From Flavobacteriales bacterium (lineage in GTDB: Bacteria > Bacteroidota > Bacteroidia > NS11-12g > UBA9320): a DNA stretch of 64,000 nucleotides. The DNA lies in NCBI GenBank assembly GCA_020635455.1, contig JACJZT010000003.1, positions 434,001 through 498,000 on the forward strand. Direction: 5' to 3'. The position numbers and the translations under genes are program-made. Position 1 is the stretch's first letter. Each line of letters opens with the position of its first letter. Below, in pieces: positions 27,668 through 34,508 of the stretch. The notes beneath the pieces were generated by a model. The model did no database searches. It was not told the origin of the DNA and was given only the letters and a program-made list of their open reading frames with translations.

Positions 27668-29479
27668 ATGAAATTATCTTTAAACTCGTTTCTGAAGCTT
27701 CTGGCCCTGTTTATTCTCACCGGATCTGCCTTTACAAACAAGGCCTCCGATCTGCCAACAACCCTGAAACATTCCTTCTCAACTACGGAGGTGGATGATT
27801 TTAGCTTGCCACCCAATTCATATACTTTGGTGCTTACACCACCTTACGATGATGAGGGGTCTTGTTACATTGCTACCCTGAAAGATACAAGTGGCACCCC
27901 TATTGCCGGCCACCCAATAGCTTTTCACAGGTACGGACCAAATGGAACGCACGATACCACTATTTTTACAGATGCTTTTGGTGAGGCAGCCAATTGCTTT
28001 ACACAAATCAATTATGGCATTGACAGCGTGATTGCTACCGTTGGTGGTGTTAGTGATACATCTTATTTTGAATGGGTTTGTTATGATGCATATTTTTTGG
28101 ACTGTGTTCCAAATATTTTAATCAATACAAGTTCCGATTCGGTGGTAAATTATACATTTGAACCAAGAGGCACCTTACCTGAATATAGTTATGCTATGAC
28201 CGGCGCAACGGTTAGTTCGGGTTCAGGAACCGGTTCAGGTACTAATTTTCAACCCGGCTTAACTTATGTAAGCATTTATATCAGCAATGCCTGTGGAAGC
28301 GACACATGTAGTTTCACAGTATATCTCAGAGAATTTGACTGCGGGGATGATCCCGTTGGTTCGCATGTGTATACAGGAAATGTAACCATCAGCACCCAAA
28401 CCCAGGCAGAGCAGTTTGTAGGGAACAATAACGACAGCAACCAAAACCGTAAATATACCAAGATCGTCGGTAACCTGACCCTGATCGGCAACGATGCCAA
28501 CGACCCCATTGTTTCGCTATGCAATTTAAGCGAGATCGTTGAAGTGACCGGTAACATTGAAGTGAATTATTTTACTAAGGAAGTGAATCCTTATTTTCTT
28601 GAAATGTTTAAGTTAAAAACCGTAGGTGGCGGTTTCAGGGTAGCCGATAACACTAAACTTACGTATATCCGTTTGTATGTTGAAGAAATAGGCACCGAAT
28701 TATCGGTTCAATCAAACGATTATTTAAGAGACTTTAGATTGTATGATTTAAAAGGAGTTGGAAATTCCGTAAGTGCACGAAACAATCCACATTTATACAC
28801 TTTTTATGTATCAAATGGAGCTTTCAAATTCACAGGCAATACTAATTCTGTAAATTTTTACAATAATGGTTGGTTGAATTATAATAAAATAGGATTTTTG
28901 TTAGGAGTGCAAATCGATATGTACTTTTTGCGAAAAGTCAAAGGGAATTTTCAAGTGTCCAAAAATGCCCTCGCTTATGGATCTTTCGGGAATATGTTCT
29001 TTTATCTGGATTCCATATACGGTTCCATGTCCATAAACAACAATTATGGGCTTAATTCATGTTGTCCTGCGGTAAATGCCTATGTGGGAAACAAGCGTAA
29101 CATACGAAACAACACGAATAGTAATGGATCTAGCAACCAGTGTCCGGACCTTGCTACAGCCCAGAGCTACTGTATAAATGTTAACAAACGCGGTGGTAAG
29201 TCCGAAATGGTTAATGACGATATGTTTACCGACCTGAGCATCAACCCCTCACCCAATAATGGGAATTTTGAACTCTATGTGAATACCTTGCAGGAAGGTA
29301 CTGTCAACGTTATGGTTACGGATATGCTGGGTCGTGAAGTTTACCGAACCTCAAAAGACGTTCAGGAAGATGTGTACATTCCGATCAATATGGATAATGC
29401 TGCGGAAGGTCAGTATATCCTTAAGGCAGAATTGAATGGAAAGGTTCAGTTTAGAAGATTGATGATCACGAATAAATAA
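27668..29479 (+). CDS. T9SS surface protein with Big-like domain, shared module and type A sorting domain
   Basis: A 603-residue exported protein. The signal peptide (LLALFILTGSAFTNKASD) is followed by an invasin/Big-like domain at about 55-135 (CYIATLKDTSGTPIAGHPIA, then FGEAANCFTQINYGIDSVIA), the same type as in the broken first paralogue. Next is a short cysteine-containing Ig-like segment, then the shared module from about 235 (HVYTGNVTISTQTQAEQFVG, DPIVSLCNLSE, FKFTGNTNS) and a type A sorting domain over the last 80 residues. It therefore looks like the middle paralogue with its N-terminal half replaced. A cell-surface or secreted role after T9SS export is inferred. DNA of its 3' end is almost identical to the broken paralogue. 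Confidence 0.87.
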   Translation: MKLSLNSFLKLLALFILTGSAFTNKASDLPTTLKHSFSTTEVDDFSLPPNSYTLVLTPPYDDEGSCYIATLKDTSGTPIAGHPIAFHRYGPNGTHDTTIFTDAFGEAANCFTQINYGIDSVIATVGGVSDTSYFEWVCYDAYFLDCVPNILINTSSDSVVNYTFEPRGTLPEYSYAMTGATVSSGSGTGSGTNFQPGLTYVSIYISNACGSDTCSFTVYLREFDCGDDPVGSHVYTGNVTISTQTQAEQFVGNNNDSNQNRKYTKIVGNLTLIGNDANDPIVSLCNLSEIVEVTGNIEVNYFTKEVNPYFLEMFKLKTVGGGFRVADNTKLTYIRLYVEEIGTELSVQSNDYLRDFRLYDLKGVGNSVSARNNPHLYTFYVSNGAFKFTGNTNSVNFYNNGWLNYNKIGFLLGVQIDMYFLRKVKGNFQVSKNALAYGSFGNMFFYLDSIYGSMSINNNYGLNSCCPAVNAYVGNKRNIRNNTNSNGSSNQCPDLATAQSYCINVNKRGGKSEMVNDDMFTDLSINPSPNNGNFELYVNTLQEGTVNVMVTDMLGREVYRTSKDVQEDVYIPINMDNAAEGQYILKAELNGKVQFRRLMITNK

Positions 29480-29499
29480 CATTAACTTTTAAGAATGAA

Positions 29500-29531
29500 A
29501 GCCGCTTTCACTTGTTGAAGGCGGCTTTTTT
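29500..29531 (+). terminator. Rho-independent terminator after the third surface-protein gene
   Basis: GCCGCTTTC / GAAGGCGGC arms around ACTTGTT, then a T-run. Third copy of the same terminator. Confidence 0.85.
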
Positions 29532-29575
29532 GTTTGTAGAATGAATCTATGAAGTTAAGTTACGTTAAAATATAT

Positions 29576-29602
29576 CAGTCACCTGCAAGATACAGGCGAC
29601 TG
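29576..29602 (+). repeat. REP copy behind the third surface-protein gene
   Basis: Full-length palindrome with one change in the core (GATACAGG instead of GATGCAGG), at the same distance behind the terminator as the copy at 27405. Confidence 0.83.
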
Positions 29603-29769
29603 ATGCATGATTAAACTTTACCGTCTTTCATCCTTTTCCAAAGCGCGTATGCTGTACTTGATCTATGGTAAATGTGGGTATGGCATTTAGACTTGCATAT
29701 GTAAATTGATTTATCCGGTGATTAAACTTTATCAATAAACCACTATCCTTATTTTCTAAACAATAATAT

Positions 29770-29880
29770 CAGTCACCTGCAAGATGCAGGCGAATGATGC
29801 AGGCGAATAATATCAGTCACCTGCAAGATGCAGGCGAATGATGCAGGCGACTGATGCTGGCCACTGATGCTGGCCACTGA
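29770..29880 (+). repeat. Tandem REP cluster upstream of the ars operon
   Basis: Two full cores in plus orientation about 46 nt apart, each followed by half-palindrome echoes (GCAGGCGAATGAT), ending in two copies of GCTGGCCACTGAT. The remaining bases of the 29480-30051 gap hold a terminator, another REP copy and the arsR promoter region. Confidence 0.8.
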
Positions 29881-29987
29881 TGAGTTGTGAAAATAACACA
29901 CTCCTGTTTTATCTGAAGAGGAATGAGGTTCTGCTTCATAAACGCCGTGGTCATTTAAAATTGAATCTTTATTTTGATCTATATTTA

Positions 29988-30021
29988 TTGATATTTTATA
30001 AATAGAATTATAAAATATCAA
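29988..30021 (+). promoter_or_regulatory. Inverted repeat, probable ArsR operator
   Basis: A perfect 12-bp inverted repeat, TTGATATTTTAT at 29988-29999 and ATAAAATATCAA at 30010-30021, with a 10-nt spacer, ends 30 nt before arsR. AT-rich dyads at this position are the usual autorepressor sites of ArsR/SmtB proteins. That ArsR binds here is an inference. Confidence 0.55.
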
Positions 30022-30051
30022 GTACATATCGTAATATTGCAATATAAAAAT

Positions 30052-30384
30052 ATGGGTGCTTCTAAATCTGCTTACTTTAACGAACAGCAAAACTCCATGG
30101 CCGCTCTGATTAAGGCAATGGCCCATCCGGCAAGGATCGCTATTGTCGAACATCTGATAAAAGTGGAAAGTTGCATATGTAATGATATTGTTGATGAGAT
30201 CCCGCTTTCGCAACCTACCGTTTCACAGCACCTTAAAGAGTTAAAAATGGCAGGTATCATTAAAGGAAACATCGAAGGAAACAGCATATGTTATTGCCTC
30301 GATCAATCGGCTATCGATAAACTTCGCGACTATTTCAATGGCATATCCGTAAATATCCTTCATCCAAAAACCAATTGTTGCTAA
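30052..30384 (+). CDS. arsR: ArsR-family arsenite-responsive repressor
   Basis: A 110-residue winged-helix repressor. The recognition region reads LSQPTVSQHLKELKMAGII, and before it stands ESCICNDIV with Cys41 and Cys43, matching the ELCVCDL As(III)-binding motif of the classical ArsR group. AHPARIAIVEHL is the usual first helix. The protein ends in two adjacent cysteines (NCC), a possible further metal ligand pair. A TTG 15 nt earlier is in frame, but the ATG at 30052 suits the family. It opens a three-gene operon and has an inverted repeat just upstream, so autoregulation by arsenite is expected. Confidence 0.93.
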   Translation: MGASKSAYFNEQQNSMAALIKAMAHPARIAIVEHLIKVESCICNDIVDEIPLSQPTVSQHLKELKMAGIIKGNIEGNSICYCLDQSAIDKLRDYFNGISVNILHPKTNCC

Positions 30385-30394
30385 AACTATAAAA

Positions 30395-30865
30395 ATGAAA
30401 ACATCTGAATTTAAAAAAAATCTACAGAAGCTATCTGCCCTGAACTTTATGCAGCCCAACGGTTCATTTGTCCCGAGGCATTTTCACATTACCGAAGCCG
30501 GCATTCGTAGCAAACATTTTGTCGATTGTGGAGGCACCCTGCGTTCCGAAAAGTTAATGGGACTGCAAATCTGGGTGGCAAAGGATTTCGAACACCGGCT
30601 TGAACCCGCCAAATTGTTAAAGATCCTTGATATAGCGGAAAGTAATTTTGGCAATGAAGATCTTGAGATTGAAATTGAATATCAAACTGAAACCATCGGC
30701 CGGTATGCTATAGAGTTAAAGGGAGAAAACTTCGTCCTTATACCCAAACAAACCGATTGCCTTGCAGCGGATCATTGCGGTATACCTCAAGAGAAGCAAA
30801 AGCTGAAACTTTCAGAGTTGGGCAATAGTACTTCATGCTGCACACCCGGTAGCGGATGTTGTTAA
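30395..30865 (+). CDS. DUF6428 family protein of ars operons
   Basis: A 156-residue soluble protein, 10 nt behind arsR. PRHFHITEAGIRSKHFVDCG near residue 27 and LQIWVAKDFEHRLEPAKLLKI near 57 match the small conserved protein (DUF6428) often placed between arsR and an LMW-phosphatase-type arsC in Bacteroidota. Function is unknown. The C-terminus is cysteine-rich: QTDCLAADHCG, then TSCCTPGSGCC as the final residues, which suggests thiol-based arsenite binding or a carrier role. It overlaps nothing, and arsC starts 8 nt after its stop. Confidence 0.82.
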   Translation: MKTSEFKKNLQKLSALNFMQPNGSFVPRHFHITEAGIRSKHFVDCGGTLRSEKLMGLQIWVAKDFEHRLEPAKLLKILDIAESNFGNEDLEIEIEYQTETIGRYAIELKGENFVLIPKQTDCLAADHCGIPQEKQKLKLSELGNSTSCCTPGSGCC

Positions 30866-30873
30866 TACTTTTT

Positions 30874-31287
30874 ATGAAGAAAATATTAGTTCTGTGTACC
30901 GGAAATAGTTGCCGTAGTCAGATGGCCGAAGCTTATCTCAGGTTTTATGCAAAAAATAAAGCAGTGATCTACAGTGCCGGTATTGAAACCCATGGTCTTA
31001 ACCCAAAAGCCGTTGAATGTATGATGGAAGATGGGATTGACATTTCCCGTCACACATCAAATAACGTCAATGAATTCATCGGAATTCCATTCGATCTTAT
31101 TTTGACGGTTTGCGATCATGCCAATGAAAACTGTCCTTATTTCCCATCAAATGCAAAAAGATTACATCAAAGTTTTCCCGATCCTGCAAAAGCCTCCGGT
31201 TCTGATGAAGAAATCAAAGTCAAATTCAGAGAAGTCCGGGATCAGATCAGGATATATTGTAAAGATTTTGTGAATGAAAATTTATAA
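30874..31287 (+). CDS. arsC: Arsenate reductase, LMW protein-tyrosine-phosphatase type
   Basis: A 137-residue thioredoxin-coupled-type ArsC reducing arsenate to arsenite. The P-loop CTGNSCRSQMAEA has nucleophile Cys8 and Arg14 (CX5R), and Cys80 and Cys87 in TVCDHANENCPYF form the disulphide cascade pair, spaced as Cys10/82/89 in the S. aureus pI258 enzyme. SFPDPAKA supplies the general-acid Asp. The ATG at 30874 is chosen; upstream in-frame codons add only six residues. No arsB, acr3 or arsM follows: after the stop comes a REP copy and a convergent porin gene. Confidence 0.94.
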   Translation: MKKILVLCTGNSCRSQMAEAYLRFYAKNKAVIYSAGIETHGLNPKAVECMMEDGIDISRHTSNNVNEFIGIPFDLILTVCDHANENCPYFPSNAKRLHQSFPDPAKASGSDEEIKVKFREVRDQIRIYCKDFVNENL

Positions 31288-31388
31288 GAATGAATTAAAT
31301 TTCATTAGTAATTTTTAATTCGTGATTTGTTAAGCCATTGATAAATTTTATAAATGAGCCGCTGAAATTATTTTTACACTATAATATT

Positions 31389-31431
31389 AGTCACCTGTAA
31401 GATGCAGGCGACTGTGCAGGCGACTGTGCAG
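31389..31431 (+). repeat. REP copy with half repeats after arsC
   Basis: A near-complete core (CACCTGTAAGATGCAGGCG) followed by two GTGCAGGCGACT-type echoes. A weaker echo (GTGCAGGAGACTGG) is seen near 31501. This is the last REP copy found in the window. Confidence 0.75.
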
Positions 31432-31555
31432 TTTGTTAAGCTACTGATAAAGACTTATTAAGCTAACGCTGGCTTTATTTTCTAAATATTTACATCTGCT
31501 GTGCAGGAGACTGGCCTTGCCCATCCAAACGATGGGAATCCCTGTCATTCCTGGA

Positions 31556-32800
31556 TCAGAAATAGCTGCTTATACCCAACTGTATAGTATTCGTTCGACT
31601 TGGCGGGTTTCCAAAAAGATCCGTTGCACCTTCGAAACGATAATTAAAACGTATAACCGTTGTACCGGATGGTCGGAAAGCAAGGCATGGAACCAAGGCC
31701 CAAAACTCATCACCAATATTGGTTGAAGTTTCCGTAAAAACACCTTCATTATAGTCAACCAATTCACCTCTCAATCCTACATTTAACTGGGCACTATTCC
31801 AACCTAACATTTTTCTTTTGACCAAGGTATAGATCACGTCGGTATAGGCACCCCATTGTTTTGACCCGTATTGTTGAGTATAAGTTGATGGAACATCCAC
31901 CATAACCCTTGCAAATTCACCGGTTATGTTCAACTTGTTTTTAAGCAAGGAAGTATTGAAATCGGCCGCTAATACCGTAGCGTATCTTTTGTCGTCGATC
32001 TTAAGTCCATCGGCTCTGAACTTATTGTAAATACCTCTCATGTAACTTATTCCAATTTCTCCAAATTGGCGGTTTCGGATGGCTACTTTACCGGTATACA
32101 TAGGTGTACCGCTATTGCTGACATCAAATTTATCTGCATTGCTTTTTCCGGCACCAAGAGATGTTCTGCCTTCTTCATTATCAATTACCTTATCATCGAA
32201 ACCATTGGTTAAGTAAAATTCGTAACCCATAATCCAGTTGTGCATGAAATACTTACCATGCAGGCCTGCTCCTACATTACTGAGCGTTGTAGGAATTATT
32301 CCGGTTGCAGTGAGTGGCCGGTCAATAAAATCCCACCTTGGTCCGTCGTGATTTTGATTATAAGCACCTATGGGATTCATGATTATACCACCTCTAAAAA
32401 CCAAAAGCGGATTAAACTGAAAATCAGCAGCACAAAACTCTATGTTAATTTCTTTTGTTCCTTCCTCAAATTCGATCTCGGTAAGGAACTTAATATTCTT
32501 TGCAATGGTGCTTGACATAAACAGCGTCAAACGTCGCATTTGAAAGGAAAAACCTTCCGTAACCCCATCGGTTCCCGAATATTGGGTATTTGCTTCGATG
32601 TATCCTCCCAAAGCCACAGGCAATTTATTCGAAACCAAAAAAGGTCGGTTATAAATTGCATCCATATTCAGTCTGGTTTTTGCCGAATCGGTACTTTTTG
32701 TATTCATAAGGCTGTCGTTTTGTGCCGATGCATGTATGGCATAGCATGTTAAGGCCAATAAAATTAATTTACGCAACCTGAACGTATATGTTTTCTTCAT
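31556..32800 (-). CDS. Outer-membrane porin, OprO/OprP-like (phosphate-selective porin family)
   Basis: A 414-residue exported beta-barrel protein. The signal peptide (LILLALTCYAIHASAQ) is followed by GGYIEANTQYSG and SFQMRRLTLFMSSTIAKNIK, then FRGGIIMNPIGAYNQNHDGP, the strand and loop patterns typical of the phosphate-selective porin O/P family in Bacteroidota; the C-terminus ends in an aromatic residue (ISSYF) as barrels do. Family members pass anions or small solutes; specificity is not predictable. The start ATG lies inside the end of the upstream Rieske gene (32-nt overlap), so it is the third gene of the di-heme oxidoreductase operon. A longer frame to 32875 lacks a signal peptide at its start and is not preferred. 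Confidence 0.87.
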   Translation of the reverse strand: MKKTYTFRLRKLILLALTCYAIHASAQNDSLMNTKSTDSAKTRLNMDAIYNRPFLVSNKLPVALGGYIEANTQYSGTDGVTEGFSFQMRRLTLFMSSTIAKNIKFLTEIEFEEGTKEINIEFCAADFQFNPLLVFRGGIIMNPIGAYNQNHDGPRWDFIDRPLTATGIIPTTLSNVGAGLHGKYFMHNWIMGYEFYLTNGFDDKVIDNEEGRTSLGAGKSNADKFDVSNSGTPMYTGKVAIRNRQFGEIGISYMRGIYNKFRADGLKIDDKRYATVLAADFNTSLLKNKLNITGEFARVMVDVPSTYTQQYGSKQWGAYTDVIYTLVKRKMLGWNSAQLNVGLRGELVDYNEGVFTETSTNIGDEFWALVPCLAFRPSGTTVIRFNYRFEGATDLFGNPPSRTNTIQLGISSYF

Positions 32801-33209
32801 CTGATGTAACTTTAAATCTGAATAAATCCTTTTCTGCAGGTGGATTTTGAACCTTACCTTTTCGGTCGAACTCACTTCCGTGACAAGGGCATATCAAATA
32901 ATCCCCATTGGGATTTAATTCACAACTATTGTGCGAACATTCCATATATAATGCCGAATACTCATTTTCACCCAGTTTAAAAATACAAACCGGGAAACTT
33001 AACTTTTCAATTCGTGCCAAAACAAATTTTCTCGACTTTTTTTCTCCGTTTTTAAGAATATAAAACTCGTTAAGCGGCACCACGATACGATTGCTTTCAA
33101 AACGCACCTTTGCGTAGTATTGGTTAACGCAGGAGCTCAAAAAACCCGTAATTAGCATCCCTCCCAGGCAGGCTTTTCCGCAATTAACTATAAAATCTTT
33201 TCGATCCAA
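32769..33209 (-). CDS. Rieske [2Fe-2S] lipoprotein
   Basis: A 146-residue protein. An N-terminal hydrophobic stretch ends with the lipobox LSSC (Cys27), so it is membrane-anchored outside the cytoplasm. The Rieske ligands are Cys91/His93 in CSHNSCELN and Cys107/His110 in CPCHGSEFD, with the usual 13-residue gap and GKVQNPPAEKDLFRF strand after it. It probably moves electrons in the periplasm with the di-heme protein encoded 2 nt upstream. It is not part of a cytochrome bc complex by context. Confidence 0.92.
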   Translation of the reverse strand: MDRKDFIVNCGKACLGGMLITGFLSSCVNQYYAKVRFESNRIVVPLNEFYILKNGEKKSRKFVLARIEKLSFPVCIFKLGENEYSALYMECSHNSCELNPNGDYLICPCHGSEFDRKGKVQNPPAEKDLFRFKVTSDEENIYVQVA

Positions 33210-33211
33210 GG

Positions 33212-34429
33212 TTAAAGAGACTCCAAAAATTTAATAAGGGCATTCCGGTCCGACTCTGTTAGATCCGTGAAATTCTTGCGACTTTTATCTCCTTCTCCAC
33301 CGTGATATTGAATGGCTTCAGAGATACTATGCGCTCTTCCGTCGTGCAACAGAAAAACCTTTCCACCCTGAGCATCCGCTGAGAGACCAAGTCCCCAAAG
33401 CGGGGTGGTGCGCCATTCGGAGGCGAGGGCGGAACCTTCAGTATAACTGTCGTTTAATTCCGCTCCCATATCGTGCAGCAACAGATCTGTGTAAGGATGA
33501 AATTCTACCTGATTCAAACCTTTAAGTGGAGATGGTCCCGTTTTTAAAGTTTCTTTATGACAGTTTTCACAACCTATGCTCTTAAAGACCGCTTTTCCTT
33601 TCATTACCTCCTCATCGTCCATATTTCTTTGGATAGGTGCCTGAAGTGTTTGTAAATAAAAAACCACCCCATTCACAGATGCGTCCGTGATCTCGGGTTC
33701 AGAAGGCGGTGCAGGCTGAGTACCGGTAAGATAATTAAAGGGATTATTAGGCAAAAAAGTTGTGGTAATTCCCATATCATTATTAAAGGCACCCGCCACC
33801 TGCTGGTGCAGATTATAGGTGGCGCCCTTTCGACCGAAGCGACAAATGTATTTACCGTTTTTAACCTTCGCATCCTTAAAAGGTTTCACCCAGCCCGGGA
33901 TGGTATTCCAGTTAGGTACCCCGGAAATTCCGTCTCCGTTTTGGTCCAAAGGATCCGACATGGCAAGAATATCCTCATCGGATACCAACTCTAAAAAACC
34001 AACCCCGGAAGCGATGGGAGCTAAAAATTTACTGGATGTTGCACCGTTTGGAATGGTTTCACCCACAAAACCCGGTAATGCCCTGTGTTGGATCTGAGGG
34101 GCTCCGAAATCAAGGAATTTGTTTCCGGTAGTATCCGATTGGCCAAATCTTGTCAGGGCTGTAAAAGGGTGACCTCTATTGTCGCCTGCATGGCAGCTCC
34201 CACAAGAGGTAGACACAAATAATGGTCCTAACCCGGTTTCAGTTGTGTATACTTCATCAAATTCTTCTGCTCCTTCCAAAAACAATTTATTTTGCTCATA
34301 CGTCAATCCGTCAATAGGGGCATCCATCACCGAATCGGCTTCGGGAGCTGAAGGCAGAAACTTTTCACAGGCATTAAAAATTATAACAAAAAGAATCAGG
34401 ATCCCTGTGAATGCTAATTTGTTTTTCAT
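33212..34429 (-). CDS. Di-heme oxidoreductase family lipoprotein (DHOR, DUF1111)
   Basis: A 405-residue lipoprotein (FIIFNAC-type lipobox, Cys21). Two heme c motifs are visible, CGSCH at 76-80 and CENCH at 287-291, in the DHOR/DUF1111 frame with GLGPLFVSTSCGSCHAGDNR, QNGDGISGVPNW and the C-terminal TPLWGLGLS and LLHDGRAHSISEAI stretches. Such proteins occur with imelysin-type proteins in iron-regulated loci and are thought to work in periplasmic redox chemistry around iron uptake. It is the first gene of a three-gene operon with the Rieske protein and porin. The ATG at 34429 follows a 19-bp palindrome by 24 nt. Confidence 0.9.
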   Translation of the reverse strand: MKNKLAFTGILILFVIIFNACEKFLPSAPEADSVMDAPIDGLTYEQNKLFLEGAEEFDEVYTTETGLGPLFVSTSCGSCHAGDNRGHPFTALTRFGQSDTTGNKFLDFGAPQIQHRALPGFVGETIPNGATSSKFLAPIASGVGFLELVSDEDILAMSDPLDQNGDGISGVPNWNTIPGWVKPFKDAKVKNGKYICRFGRKGATYNLHQQVAGAFNNDMGITTTFLPNNPFNYLTGTQPAPPSEPEITDASVNGVVFYLQTLQAPIQRNMDDEEVMKGKAVFKSIGCENCHKETLKTGPSPLKGLNQVEFHPYTDLLLHDMGAELNDSYTEGSALASEWRTTPLWGLGLSADAQGGKVFLLHDGRAHSISEAIQYHGGEGDKSRKNFTDLTESDRNALIKFLESL

Positions 34430-34453
34430 TTTTTTATTTTGTGCAAATAAACT

Positions 34454-34472
34454 GTTTAGAATCATTCTAAAC
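34454..34472 (-). promoter_or_regulatory. 19-bp perfect palindrome, Fur-family-type operator
   Basis: GTTTAGAATCATTCTAAAC is a perfect 9-1-9 inverted repeat, 24 nt before the DHOR start. Its inner part TTAGAAT-C-ATTCTAA has the 7-1-7 geometry of Fur, PerR and Zur boxes (compare TGATAAT-N-ATTATCA). Fur-family control is inferred from shape and from the iron-protein operon behind it. Confidence 0.6.
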
Positions 34473-34508
34473 AAAATTTTTTGAAAATTTATAGGGTCAG
34501 GTAAACGG

